Source: Pseudonocardiales bacterium (lineage in GTDB: Bacteria > Actinomycetota > Actinomycetes > Mycobacteriales > Pseudonocardiaceae). From it: DNA of 64,000 nt. A model generated the notes under the pieces. The model was given only the letters and a program-made list of their open reading frames with translations, did no database searches and was not told where the DNA came from. The position numbers and the translations under genes were made by a program. The stretch covers positions 186,001 through 250,000 of the forward strand of contig JAHEXI010000001.1 of the NCBI GenBank assembly GCA_023252195.1. The letters run 5' to 3'. Below, piece by piece: positions 23,426 through 31,977 of this stretch (its first letter is position 1; every line of letters starts with the position of its first letter).

Positions 23426-26253
23426 TTGCAGCGTTAGTCCAGCACGCCGTCGGGGCGCCGCTGCTCAACGGCGGGATCTTCGTTTTCTTCGTGCTGGTCA
23501 CCTTGGTGATCGTGTTCCGGGCCTCGCACCGCACCAAGACCGCCGCTGACTACTACGCGGCGGGTCGATCGTTCACCGGGCCGCAGAACGGGGTAGCGAT
23601 CTCCGGCGACTACCTGTCCGCGGCCTCGTTCCTGGGTATCGCCGGGGCCATCGCGGTCTACGGTTACGACGGTTTTCTCTACTCCATCGGCTTCCTGGTC
23701 GCCTGGCTGGTGGCCCTGCTGCTGGTCGCCGAGCTGCTGCGAAATACCGGCAAATTCACCATGGGTGATGTGCTGAGCTTCCGAATGCGCAGGCGGCCGG
23801 TACGGGCCGCCGCGGCGGTATCGACGCTGGTGGTGTCGTTCTTCTACCTGCTGGCGCAGATGGCCGGCGCTGGTGGTCTGGTCGCCCTCCTGCTCAACGT
23901 CAGCAGCAAGGCGGGTCAGGCCTTGGTGGTCGCGGTCGTCGGCCTCCTGATGATCTTCTATGTGCTGGTCGGTGGGATGCGTGGCACCACCTGGGTTCAG
24001 ATCGTCAAAGCCACCCTGCTGATCATCGGTGCGGGCATGTTGACCGCCTGGGTGCTGGGCTCGTTCGGGCTCAACCTGTCCGCCCTGCTGGGTGAAGCGG
24101 CGGCGAAGTCGTCGCACGGCCAGGCCGTCCTTGCGCCGGGTCTGCAATACGGCAAGAACACCACGACGAAGCTCGACTTCGTCTCGCTGGGGCTCGCGCT
24201 GGTGCTGGGTACCGCAGGTCTGCCGCACATCCTGATGCGTTTCTACACGGTGCCATCGGCAAAAGAGGCGCGCCGCACCGTCGTGTGGGCGATCTGGCTG
24301 ATCGGCATCTTCTACCTGTTCTCACTGGTGATCGGCTATGGCGCCGCGGCTCTGGTCGACGGTGGTCCGCAGCGGATCGCCAGCATGCCCGGTCAGGAGA
24401 ACTCGGCGGCGCCGCTGCTGGCCTACCAGCTGGGTGGGGAAGTGCTGCTGGGCTTCATCTCGGCGGTTGCCTTCGCCACCATCCTCGCGGTGGTGGCTGG
24501 TCTGACGATCACTGCGTCGGCGTCATTCGCGCACGATGTCTACGCCAACGTGATCAAGCGCGGAAACCTCGATCCCGACCGCGAGGTGCGCGTCGCCCGG
24601 ATCACCGCCGTGGTCATCGGCGCGCTGGCGGTCCTCGGTGGTATTGCCGCGCTCGGCCAGAACGTCGCGTTCCTGGTGGCACTGGCCTTCGCGGTAGCGG
24701 CTTCGGCGAACCTTCCGACGATCCTGTATTCGCTTTTCTGGAAGCGGTTCAACACCAGTGGTGTGCTGTGGAGCATGTATGGCGGCCTGATCAGCTCGGT
24801 GCTACTGATCATCTTGTCTCCGGCCGTGTCGGGTACGCCGAAGTCGATGTTCCCGAGTCTGGATTTCGCGATCTTCCCGCTGAAGAACCCGGCGCTGGTC
24901 TCGGTACCGATAGCGTTTGCGCTCGGATACCTCGCCACGGTGCTCAGCAAGAACGACATCGCCGACCCGGCCAAATACGCCGAGATGGAGGTGCGGGCGC
25001 TGACCGGGGCCTTTGCTGAGCGATCGCTGGAATCGCCGGTCGACATCCCGTCGCAGCCCAGGCCGCCGCTGCGCCCGATGCCCGCCGCGACTGCCTACAG
25101 CATCCCGTTCGGCTCGACTGGTGACTCCCCTGCTGAACTCACCGCCAAGCCCCCGGAGTTGACGCCAGCCGCACCGATCGACCGGGTTTTACGACGGCGG
25201 GTACTGATGGCCACCGGGGTGCTGGTCGTGGTGGTCGTCCTCGGAGTTTCTGTTTCGATGACCCGGGTCCTGGCGGCGCCACCGCAGGGCGCGAACACCA
25301 CACCTCAGCTCGGACCCAACACCGCGGCGGACGTCGGACCGGAGGTAGCAATACCCGCGCTCGGCGGGATTATCCAGGTCGGCAAGACTCCCGCCTTCGT
25401 CGCGGTCTCCCCGAATGGTCGGCACGCCTACATCGCGAACGGGAAAGCTCAGGTCGTCACCGTGGTGGACACGGCGGTCAACCAGGTAACCGCGACCATC
25501 CCCATTCCTGCGGGTCCGCCGCAGTTCCTCGCCTTCGCGCCGGATGGCCGGACGCTGTACGTCAGCATCTTCAACGATCAGCGGACGATCCACGCGATCG
25601 ATGTGCTCGACACCGCGTCGAACACTGTGGTCGCAACGATTCCACAGCCCGCGCGCCCATATCTCGCGGCGGTCACCCGGGACGGCAAACGGATCTACGT
25701 GCCTAACCACGACACCGCGTCGGTGTCGGTGATCGGTACCGACACCAACACCGTGATCGCAGAGGTTAAGGTCGCGCCGAACCCGCACTGGGTCACCTTC
25801 TCCCACGACGGCACCCGCGCCTATACGGCCAACCACGAGTCCAACGTTGTCTCGGTGATCGACACCACCACCCTGGAGGTGCTGGCGACCATCCCAGTCG
25901 GGGCCAGCCCGCACAGCATCTCGGTACACCCCAGCCTGCCGTTGGTAGCCAATGTCAACTACGACGGTGGCACCATGTCGGTGATCGACACCAACACCAA
26001 CAAGGTGGTGGCGACCATCCCGGTCGGGCAGCATCCGCAAGACATCGCCTGGGCTCCGGACGGACGGTTCGCCTACGTGGTCAATGAGGGCAGCAACAGT
26101 GTCACCGTGATCAACGCCCGGACCAACCAGGTCACCGCGACCATCCCGACCGGGGCCAATCCGACCAGCATTGCGGTGCTGCCCAACGGCCGGCAGGCAT
26201 TTGTGAGCAACGTCGACAGCGGAACGCTGACGGTCCTGGAACTCACCGGCTGA
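23422..26253 (+). CDS. ActP/MctC-like sodium:solute symporter fused to a membrane-anchored YVTN beta-propeller
   Basis: This is one uninterrupted 943-aa frame. Residues 1 to about 533 are a complete SSS carrier of the acetate/pyruvate type (DYYAAGRSFTGPQNGVAISG, GDYLSAASFLGIAG, AGLPHILMRFYTVP). A Pro-rich cytoplasmic or linker segment follows (about 534-592), then an extra transmembrane helix (about 594-614, VLVVVVVLGVSVSM). From about residue 648 to the end there are about seven 42-residue YVTN repeats with the pattern VSVIDT.T..V.ATIPVG..P. Ordinary ActP/MctC proteins end near 550 residues, so the propeller adds about 300 residues, presumably outside the membrane. It is coupled to DUF485 by a GTGA overlap. 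The carrier role is strong by family; the propeller role is unknown, perhaps substrate capture, gating or surface interaction. Confidence 0.9.
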   Translation: MIAALVQHAVGAPLLNGGIFVFFVLVTLVIVFRASHRTKTAADYYAAGRSFTGPQNGVAISGDYLSAASFLGIAGAIAVYGYDGFLYSIGFLVAWLVALLLVAELLRNTGKFTMGDVLSFRMRRRPVRAAAAVSTLVVSFFYLLAQMAGAGGLVALLLNVSSKAGQALVVAVVGLLMIFYVLVGGMRGTTWVQIVKATLLIIGAGMLTAWVLGSFGLNLSALLGEAAAKSSHGQAVLAPGLQYGKNTTTKLDFVSLGLALVLGTAGLPHILMRFYTVPSAKEARRTVVWAIWLIGIFYLFSLVIGYGAAALVDGGPQRIASMPGQENSAAPLLAYQLGGEVLLGFISAVAFATILAVVAGLTITASASFAHDVYANVIKRGNLDPDREVRVARITAVVIGALAVLGGIAALGQNVAFLVALAFAVAASANLPTILYSLFWKRFNTSGVLWSMYGGLISSVLLIILSPAVSGTPKSMFPSLDFAIFPLKNPALVSVPIAFALGYLATVLSKNDIADPAKYAEMEVRALTGAFAERSLESPVDIPSQPRPPLRPMPAATAYSIPFGSTGDSPAELTAKPPELTPAAPIDRVLRRRVLMATGVLVVVVVLGVSVSMTRVLAAPPQGANTTPQLGPNTAADVGPEVAIPALGGIIQVGKTPAFVAVSPNGRHAYIANGKAQVVTVVDTAVNQVTATIPIPAGPPQFLAFAPDGRTLYVSIFNDQRTIHAIDVLDTASNTVVATIPQPARPYLAAVTRDGKRIYVPNHDTASVSVIGTDTNTVIAEVKVAPNPHWVTFSHDGTRAYTANHESNVVSVIDTTTLEVLATIPVGASPHSISVHPSLPLVANVNYDGGTMSVIDTNTNKVVATIPVGQHPQDIAWAPDGRFAYVVNEGSNSVTVINARTNQVTATIPTGANPTSIAVLPNGRQAFVSNVDSGTLTVLELTG

Positions 26254-26299
26254 CTCCTCCTGGATCCACCGGGTGGCCGACTATGGCACCATTGGCGCC

Positions 26300-26638
26300 A
26301 TGACCACCCCGGTTCCGGCCATCGTGGTGGCCGACTTGCTTGGTAGTGCGGTACTGCTCGACGTCCGTGAAAACGACGAGTGGGCCGCCGGGCATGCGCC
26401 GGCGGCGGTGCACGTCCCGATGGGGCAGGTGGCGCAGCGGCTCGACGAGCTGGCCACTGTGTTGCCTGATCGCCCGGTGCACGTGGTGTGCCGCTCAGGA
26501 GGGCGGTCGGCGCGGGTCACGGCCTACCTCAAGCAGGCGGGTTGGGAAGCGGTGAACGTCGAGGGCGGGATGCGCGCCTGGGCCGCTGCGGGTCGTCCTA
26601 TGGTGGCCGACTCGAACGTGGCGCCGCGGGTTCTGTAG
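26300..26638 (+). CDS. Rhodanese-like domain protein
   Basis: This 112-aa single-domain rhodanese starts at the ATG at 26300 (MTTPVPAIVVADLL). The conserved LLDVRENDEWAAGHAPAAVH leads to the active-site loop VVCRSGGRSARV with Cys64. It would transfer sulfane sulfur in the cytoplasm; the acceptor is unknown. No clear ribosome binding site precedes the start. It lies 46 bp after the symporter fusion and 5 bp before the DUF4328 gene. Confidence 0.88.
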   Translation: MTTPVPAIVVADLLGSAVLLDVRENDEWAAGHAPAAVHVPMGQVAQRLDELATVLPDRPVHVVCRSGGRSARVTAYLKQAGWEAVNVEGGMRAWAAAGRPMVADSNVAPRVL

Positions 26639-26643
26639 TTGCG

Positions 26644-27342
26644 GTGGTAGCGGTGGTGGCCACCCCGGCGGATGAGCAGATGCGCACACTGGCCGCGGTG
26701 GCGGTCCCGCTGCTCGGGCTGACGGCCATGCTGGCGCTGGTCACCGCGGGGGCAGAGGCGTGGCGTTACGCGCTACTGCTGGCCAGCCGCAGCGATGCGG
26801 TGCCCGCTGGTCCGCTGCATGCCAGCGATGCGCTGGTGGTCACCGGCGGCGTCGTATCGCTGCTGTCCGCTGCGTTGGCCGGCGCGGTCACACTGGGTTG
26901 GCTGGTGCAGGCGCACGCGACCGCAGCCCGGGCCGCTGCCGTCAGACCAGCCCGGCCGGGTTGGCAGTTGGTGGTCGGAGCCCTGGTGCCAGGACTGAAC
27001 CTGGTGGTGCCGGGCGCGGCGCTGGCGGAGCTGGAACACACCACACTGGGTCATCATCCGGACCATCGACCGCGCCCCTCTCGCATGGTCATCGGGTGGT
27101 GGCTGATCTGGGTGATCGGGCTGGTGCTGGCCGGTACCGCCATGCTGTGGAACCTGCGCGGTGGTGTGCAGGCCCGCGCCGATGGAGTGCTGCTGCACGT
27201 TGCCACTGACCTGGTGGCGGGGGCTGTCGCGATCACCACGATTGTCGTGGTACGACGGCTGACCCGGTTGCTCAGTCCTGCCGCGCTGACCCGTGCGCGG
27301 CGGCTGGTGGTGGTGCGGGTGCCTGGCGGCACCCGCTCGTGA
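26644..27342 (+). CDS. DUF4328 membrane protein
   Basis: I place the start at GTG 26644 (232 residues); ATG 26680 (MRTLAAVAVPLLGL) is an alternative. The protein has four to five helices: about residues 14-36, 58-84, 108-122, 147-165 and 176-196. Blocks such as RPARPGWQLVVGALVPGLNL and SRMVIGWWLIWVIGLVL fit DUF4328, an actinobacterial membrane family of unknown function. Its last codons, TCG TGA, lie inside a copy of the long palindromic repeat (27336-27381). Confidence 0.75.
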   Translation: MVAVVATPADEQMRTLAAVAVPLLGLTAMLALVTAGAEAWRYALLLASRSDAVPAGPLHASDALVVTGGVVSLLSAALAGAVTLGWLVQAHATAARAAAVRPARPGWQLVVGALVPGLNLVVPGAALAELEHTTLGHHPDHRPRPSRMVIGWWLIWVIGLVLAGTAMLWNLRGGVQARADGVLLHVATDLVAGAVAITTIVVVRRLTRLLSPAALTRARRLVVVRVPGGTRS

Positions 27343-27381
27343 GTGGCATTCAGTGCTGGAACACTGTTACGCACTCACGAG
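27336..27381. repeat. Long palindromic repeat, copy 1 (imperfect)
   Basis: The 46-bp element begins CTCGTGAGTGGCATTCAGTG and ends CACTGTTACGCACTCACGAG. It is a diverged copy of the palindromes at 37385, 45969 and 54142. The upstream DUF4328 gene uses the TGA in CTCGTGAG as its stop codon. Confidence 0.85.
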
Positions 27382-27410
27382 GTCACTCGGCCACGCGATA
27401 GCGTGCCCGC

Positions 27411-28355
27411 GTGACCAAAACGAAGTCCCGTCGGCCCACCGACGGCCAAACCAACCCCCGCCAGGCTTGCCCCTGCGGCTCGGGCAAGAGATACAAGGCG
27501 TGTCACGGCGCCCCAGGCGGCGCCCAGGACGTCGTCGTCCGCCGTCCCTTCGCCGGCCTCGCAGCAGAGTGCCAACTCATCGCGCTGCGCGAGTTCGTGC
27601 CATCGGCGACTGCACCACTGCCGCTGGCACAGCCCGTTGGGCGCGACGTCACGCTGGCTACGGTGCTGCCGACGGCGGCTGCCGCGATCGTCCGACCCGA
27701 TAACATGGCGCTGGTCGGCTTACAGGTGCTCAGCAGCTCCGCGGACCTGTCCCGGGATCTCGGTCGGGCGGTGAGCTGGGCGCTGGCCGCGGAGCCCGGC
27801 TCGGTGCTGCCGACGGTCAGCACCACCAGTGACGGTGAGCAGATCCGGCTACAAGATCTGCTGACCCCCGAGGCACCGCTCGACATCACAGTGCACCCCG
27901 ACTTCGCCTGGTGGATCCCCGGTGAGGAACCTCCGTCCGGCGAGGCGGCGGCCTCGTTGCAGCAGGCCAACGCCGCGATCATGCCGACCGAGGCGGTGAC
28001 TGGGACCGGGATCGAGGCGGCCTACTGGGTCGATGCCGGCGATAAGGCGCACCTGCGATGGGTTCGCCCGGAGCCGGAGGAGCAGCTGCTTGCCGCGCTG
28101 GCTCGGCTGGCCGCCCGTAATGAGCTCGACCTCGGCGGAGACTCCCGGTTCGCTGGCTCGTTTCGTGCCCACGGCGTGCTGGTGCCGGTCTGGGACCTCG
28201 ACCGCGAGCAGCACGCTCGGGAGTGGGCAGCGCCCGCGGAGGCTTTCGCGCCTCGGCTGGCCGACGCCCTGGACTCGTTGGACGCCACGCCGCTCACCGA
28301 CCCCGAACGCCGCGCCCTCCGCGGCCTCCGCGGCCGCCAAATCACCATCCGCTGA
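27411..28355 (+). CDS. DUF5926 protein with N-terminal SEC-C motif
   Basis: This 314-aa protein starts at GTG (MTKTKSRRPTDG). Near the N-terminus is a SEC-C zinc motif, CPCGSGKRYKACHG (residues 20-33), as at the end of SecA. The rest follows the actinobacterial DUF5926 family (FAGLAAECQLIALREFVPSA near 48; HLRWVRPEPEEQLLAALARL near 215). It is cytoplasmic and its function is unknown; SEC-C motifs bind zinc and often ribosomes or SecB. It converges with a CPBP protease gene across a hairpin. Confidence 0.85.
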   Translation: MTKTKSRRPTDGQTNPRQACPCGSGKRYKACHGAPGGAQDVVVRRPFAGLAAECQLIALREFVPSATAPLPLAQPVGRDVTLATVLPTAAAAIVRPDNMALVGLQVLSSSADLSRDLGRAVSWALAAEPGSVLPTVSTTSDGEQIRLQDLLTPEAPLDITVHPDFAWWIPGEEPPSGEAAASLQQANAAIMPTEAVTGTGIEAAYWVDAGDKAHLRWVRPEPEEQLLAALARLAARNELDLGGDSRFAGSFRAHGVLVPVWDLDREQHAREWAAPAEAFAPRLADALDSLDATPLTDPERRALRGLRGRQITIR

Positions 28356-28364
28356 CCCAGTCTC

Positions 28365-28430
28365 CGCATTCAGCGGGCTCAGCGGGGTTTTGCCCGCCTC
28401 GAATAGCCCCGCTGAGCCCCACTGAATGCG
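28365..28430. terminator. Hairpin between convergent genes
   Basis: The arms CGCATTCAGCGGGCTCAGCG... and ...CCCCGCTGAGCCCCACTGAATGCG pair over about 23 bases with few mismatches around a loop of about 19 bases. It lies between the stop codons of the DUF5926 and CPBP genes and can serve as a two-way terminator, although no poly-T tract follows. Confidence 0.7.
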
Positions 28431-28441
28431 AGTTGGCGGGG

Positions 28442-29263
28442 TTACGGGAGCCAAGTGACGTGGCCGTGTAACAGGGCGTAGCCGACGAAGGCTACGGTGT
28501 CGATCAGCGCGTGCGCGATCACCAGCGGCCAGAGGCGGTTTGTTCGTTGCCAGACCCGGCCGAAGATCACGCCCATCACCAGGTTCCCGACGAATCCGCC
28601 GAAGCCCTGATAGAGGTGGTAGCTGCCGCGCAGTGCCGCGCTGGCCAGCGTAGCGCCGACGCCACCCCGTCCGAGCTGGCGCAGCCGGGTGATCAGGTAC
28701 CCGACCACCAGTAGTTCCTCGGCCAGCGCATTGGCTACCGCAGCGGCGACGAGCACCGGGACCCGCCACCAGGTGTCGGCGAGCGCGGAGGGCGCCACGG
28801 TGAGGTTGAGGCCGGCCGCGCGGGCCAGCAGGTACAGGCCCAACCCCGGCCCGCCGATCAGGGCGGCGAGCCCGATGCCAACTCCCGCGTCCCGACCGGC
28901 CGACCGGCGGTCGAGGCCCACAAGGCGCAGCGAGATGCCGCTGCGCCACAGCAGGTAGGCGCCCAGCCCTGCCCAGGCCAGCAACTGAATCACCCCGGTG
29001 AGCTGGTAGCCGAGGTCCAGCAGCTCGTTCCTACGCACCGGCGCATTGATCGCCACATGCTGGTTGGCCAGGGAACCGGGAGCCACCAGCGCGTCCAGCA
29101 GCGCCAGCAGGCTGCGCAGGCCGGACAGCCCCAGCGTGACCGCCAGCACCAGGACGACCTCGATGATCAGTGCACGGCGTTGCCCTGGATCGGTGACCAC
29201 CACGGGCTGTGCCGGCCGCGACGGCACAAGCCACCGCTGGATCGCTCCGGTCCGCTCGCTCAC
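28442..29263 (-). CDS. CPBP-family intramembrane metalloprotease
   Basis: This 273-aa polytopic protein has about seven or eight helices. CPBP (Abi/CAAX-protease-like) motifs are present: motif 1 NALAEELLVVGYLITRL with the Glu-Glu pair, motif 2 SYHLYQGFGGFVGN with His, and a final HALIDT with His and Asp. The family cleaves or binds substrates in the membrane; the bacterial targets are mostly unknown. The Arg usually four residues after the Glu pair is replaced (EELLVVGY), which is tolerated in some members. It is convergent with DUF5926. Confidence 0.85.
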   Translation of the reverse strand: MSERTGAIQRWLVPSRPAQPVVVTDPGQRRALIIEVVLVLAVTLGLSGLRSLLALLDALVAPGSLANQHVAINAPVRRNELLDLGYQLTGVIQLLAWAGLGAYLLWRSGISLRLVGLDRRSAGRDAGVGIGLAALIGGPGLGLYLLARAAGLNLTVAPSALADTWWRVPVLVAAAVANALAEELLVVGYLITRLRQLGRGGVGATLASAALRGSYHLYQGFGGFVGNLVMGVIFGRVWQRTNRLWPLVIAHALIDTVAFVGYALLHGHVTWLP

Positions 29264-29316
29264 CCCCCGACGTTATCCGTCCCCACCACGCGCCCGCGCA
29301 TCCCCCACAGCGACGA

Positions 29317-29396
29317 CTCTGCGGCTCCCGAACTCCACGCGAGTGCTGTGCGCAGTGCCCCGGACAGCTCTGTAGTGGAGCTCGGGAGCCGCAGAG
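29317..29396. repeat. Inverted repeat, CCCGAACTCCAC family, copy 1
   Basis: Arms of 22 bases (CTCTGCGGCTCCCGAACTCC and its complement, one mismatch) flank a 36-base loop between the divergent CPBP gene and the next plus-strand gene. The core TCCCGAACTCCAC recurs in the inverted repeat at 43709-43779, so this seems to be a dispersed repeat. Confidence 0.7.
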
Positions 29397-29431
29397 CGCT
29401 CGGCGTACTCGGCGGCGCGTATCGTGGCGGC

Positions 29432-29830
29432 GTGTGGCGGTTCGCCTTATCCCGGCGGTGGTGGGTTGGACACGTGCTCGTGGTGACCTTCTGCGCGGTG
29501 TTCGTCCGGTTGGGGCGTTGGCAGTGGGACCGCGCGCAGTCATCGACCGGCGATTGGCAGAATCTGGGCTACGCGCTGCAATGGCCGTTGTTCGCGGTCG
29601 TGCTGGTCGCGGCGTGGGCCCGGTTCCTATGGCTGGAGCAGTATCGCGGTCCCGAGACCGAATCCCCCCAAGCCGAGACCGTGGAGCCCGAGACGATGCT
29701 GAGCAGTCCCACACCGCCGCCGGTTCCTCGGCGCCCCGCTTACCCGCCGATCCGGGAGGACGATCCCGACGATGAGCTCGCCGCGTACAACGCCTACCTC
29801 GCCCGGCTCGCCGAGCAGGACCGGTGCTAA
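29432..29830 (+). CDS. Membrane protein of unknown function
   Basis: The start is GTG 29432, giving 132 residues; the much longer upstream frame overlaps the opposite-strand protease gene and is rejected. Two helices (about residues 10-28 and 47-67) hold the blocks FVRLGRWQWDRAQSS and WQNLGYALQWPLFA, reminiscent of the start of SURF1-like proteins, but the rest does not match. The C-terminal half is acidic and Pro-rich, ending in DDELAAYNAYLARLAEQDRC. It overlaps the DUF3817 gene by 59 bases, so the two are probably co-translated. Confidence 0.75.
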   Translation: MWRFALSRRWWVGHVLVVTFCAVFVRLGRWQWDRAQSSTGDWQNLGYALQWPLFAVVLVAAWARFLWLEQYRGPETESPQAETVEPETMLSSPTPPPVPRRPAYPPIREDDPDDELAAYNAYLARLAEQDRC

Positions 29831-30146
29831 AGCCGACCAGATCCGCACCCGGCTGATCGGGTACCGGATCACTGCCTATGCCACCGGTGTGATGCTCCTC
29901 GTGTTGACGACGTCGGTGGTGCTGCACTACGGCTTCGGGGACCAGCGGCTGGCGTGGAGCGGGCCCGTGCACGGATTTCTCTATATGTGCTACCTCGTCA
30001 CCACGGTGTTGTTGGGTACCTCAGTGCGGTGGCGGCCTGGCCGGATGGTGCTAATAGCGCTGGCCGGCACGATTCCGTTGATGTCTTTCGTGGCCGAGCG
30101 CAGCGTCACCCGGGAGGTTCGCAGCCGGAAATCGGGTGAGCGCTGA
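29772..30146 (+). CDS. DUF3817 membrane protein
   Basis: This 124-aa protein has three helices. The blocks IRTRLIGYRITAYATGVMLL, WSGPVHGFLYMCYLVT and LIALAGTIPLMSFVAER are characteristic of DUF3817, a small actinobacterial membrane family of unknown function. The only near start is the ATG at 29772, inside the preceding gene, with GGGAGG 12 bases upstream; the first 20 residues are low-complexity Ser/Pro and precede the domain. Confidence 0.82.
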   Translation: MSSPRTTPTSPGSPSRTGAKADQIRTRLIGYRITAYATGVMLLVLTTSVVLHYGFGDQRLAWSGPVHGFLYMCYLVTTVLLGTSVRWRPGRMVLIALAGTIPLMSFVAERSVTREVRSRKSGER

Positions 30147-30172
30147 CGGGCGCCGGTTGGACCCCGACTAAG

Positions 30173-31078
30173 GTGCCTCGGGTGTCGACCGTGCTGAATC
30201 TGCATCCTCCGGGTCCGTCCTCTGTCCCACCGCTGCTGGCCCGGCTGGTCGATGACGCAGCGCTGTTCGCCCCGTCCGGGGTCAGCGTGGTCGACGCCGT
30301 CAAGGAGCACCTCACTGCCTGCCGTGCGCCTTACGGCGGGGTGATCGGTTTCCTGCTGTGTCCGATCTCCCGATTCGGTGCACTGGTCGGCGCGCTGCGC
30401 AAGGTGCGCCTGACCCTGCCGGTGTCATTGTCGCTGGTCGCAGACACCGGTCTGGGTGGGCTGCCCAAGGCGATCTCCACCGCGCTGGACAACCCGAAGC
30501 TCGTGGATCTGCGGATGATCGAAGTGCCGGCACCATCGGACGTGGACTCCAATTGGCTGGTGCAGCTCACCGAGTTCGTGCCGGACGACGTGGTGCGGGT
30601 GGTCGAGCCGCGCCGCGGCCGGCCCGATTGGTTGGCGGGCGTGCGCCGGGTCGCCGAGGCCGGCTGCTGGCCCAAGCTGCGCTGCGGTGGCAGGTCCGTG
30701 GAATCATTTCCCAGCGTCGAGGAGGTGGCCGATTTTCTGGCCATCGCGACCAGCACCGGCCAGCCGTTCAAGGCGACCGCCGGGCTGCACTATGCGGTCC
30801 GCCACCACGAAGAGAGCAGCGGGCTGACTCACCATGGGCTGCTCAACATGCTGGTAGCAACCGCACGCGCGGTATCCGGTGCCAACGCGGACGAGGCGTT
30901 GCGGTGCACCGACGCGGCAGCGTTGGCCGCCGAGGCTGGTGCGCTGTCCGCCGATACCTCCCGCTTCGCCCGCGAGGTGTTCGCCTGCTACGGATCGATG
31001 TCGCTGACCGAACCGGTCGCCGACCTGATCCGGCTGGGGCTGCTGCCCGACGCCGAGCCGCTGCGGGCCACGCCATGA
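30173..31078 (+). CDS. Conserved hypothetical protein upstream of pheA
   Basis: This 301-aa soluble protein probably starts at GTG 30173 or GTG 30182. Recognisable features are LRCGGRSVESFPSVEEVADF near residue 165, KATAGLHYAVRHHEES near 202 and FACYGSMSLTEPVADLIRLG near the end. The alternating strand/helix pattern suggests a TIM-barrel-like fold, but I do not recognise a named family. Its stop overlaps the pheA start as ATGA, so it is translationally coupled to prephenate dehydratase. That context alone does not define its function. Confidence 0.75.
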   Translation: MPRVSTVLNLHPPGPSSVPPLLARLVDDAALFAPSGVSVVDAVKEHLTACRAPYGGVIGFLLCPISRFGALVGALRKVRLTLPVSLSLVADTGLGGLPKAISTALDNPKLVDLRMIEVPAPSDVDSNWLVQLTEFVPDDVVRVVEPRRGRPDWLAGVRRVAEAGCWPKLRCGGRSVESFPSVEEVADFLAIATSTGQPFKATAGLHYAVRHHEESSGLTHHGLLNMLVATARAVSGANADEALRCTDAAALAAEAGALSADTSRFAREVFACYGSMSLTEPVADLIRLGLLPDAEPLRATP

Positions 31079-31977
31079 CCGGCACCGCTTACCTTGGACC
31101 GCAGGGAACCTTCGCCGAGCAGGCGGCTCGCGTGCTGGTGCCCGGCGACGAGCTACATCCAGCGGTGTCGGTTCACGCGGCGATCGCCGCACTGCGGGCC
31201 CGCCAGGTGGACGCGGCGTGCGTACCGGTGGAGAACTCGGTGGAGGGTTCGGTGCCGGCCACCCTCGACGCGATGGTCGAGGGCGAGCCGGTGCTGGCGG
31301 TCGCCGAAGCCGTGCTACCGGTCCGGTTCAGCGTGCTGGTCCGTCCGGGGACCGGCGCGACTGATGTCCGCACTGTGGTCACCCATCCGCACGCCGCGGC
31401 TCAGGTCCGGGGTTGGCTTGCCACGCACCTGCCCGAAGCGACGACGCTGCTCGCCGATTCGACGTCGGCAGGTGCGGTCGCGGTAGTCGATGGCCACGCC
31501 GATGCGGCGGTGTGTGCCCCGGTCGCACTGCAGCACTACCCGCTGGCCGAGCTGGCCAGCGGGGTGCACGACAAAGATGACGCCCAGACCCGCTTCCTGC
31601 TGTTGCGTCGCCCCGATGTGTTGCCGCCCCCCACCGGCACCGATCGCACCTCACTGGTGGCGGTTGCCGTCGATCGACCTGGGGCACTGTTAGAGCTCCT
31701 TGCCGAGTTCGCCCTGCGCGGAATAAACCTCACCCGGATCGAGTCCCGGCCGATGAAGGCCCGGCTGGGTGAATACCAGTTCTTCCTCGACTGTGAGGGC
31801 CACGTGGCCTCCGACGCGGTCGGCGACGCCCTGGCCGAACTGCACCGGCGGTGTACCTGGGTGCGCTTCCTGGGCTCCTATCCCCGGACTGGCGAGCCCC
31901 GCTCCGGTCCGGACCAGACCGGGTTCACCGGCGCGCGGGAGTGGCTCAGCGCGGTGCGCGCCGGGCGCAGTGCGTGA
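31075..31977 (+). CDS. pheA: Prephenate dehydratase
   Basis: This 300-aa enzyme converts prephenate to phenylpyruvate in phenylalanine synthesis. Residues 1-180 are the dehydratase domain (AYLGPQGTFAEQAARVL; PVENSVEGSVPATLDAM; DAQTRFLLL, with the Thr-Arg-Phe active-site triad). Residues about 195-275 are an ACT domain with GALLELLAEFALRGINLTRI followed by ESRP, the phenylalanine-binding motif, so feedback inhibition is expected. The start at 31075 overlaps the preceding stop. Its own stop overlaps the phosphatase start as GTGA. The pheA-phosphatase pair is also adjacent in Mycobacterium tuberculosis (Rv3838c-Rv3837c). Confidence 0.95.
   Translation: MTGTAYLGPQGTFAEQAARVLVPGDELHPAVSVHAAIAALRARQVDAACVPVENSVEGSVPATLDAMVEGEPVLAVAEAVLPVRFSVLVRPGTGATDVRTVVTHPHAAAQVRGWLATHLPEATTLLADSTSAGAVAVVDGHADAAVCAPVALQHYPLAELASGVHDKDDAQTRFLLLRRPDVLPPPTGTDRTSLVAVAVDRPGALLELLAEFALRGINLTRIESRPMKARLGEYQFFLDCEGHVASDAVGDALAELHRRCTWVRFLGSYPRTGEPRSGPDQTGFTGAREWLSAVRAGRSA

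Noticed and set aside
29031-29972. 313-residue minus-strand frame
   Set aside because: Arg/Pro-rich shadow of the CPBP and following plus-strand genes.
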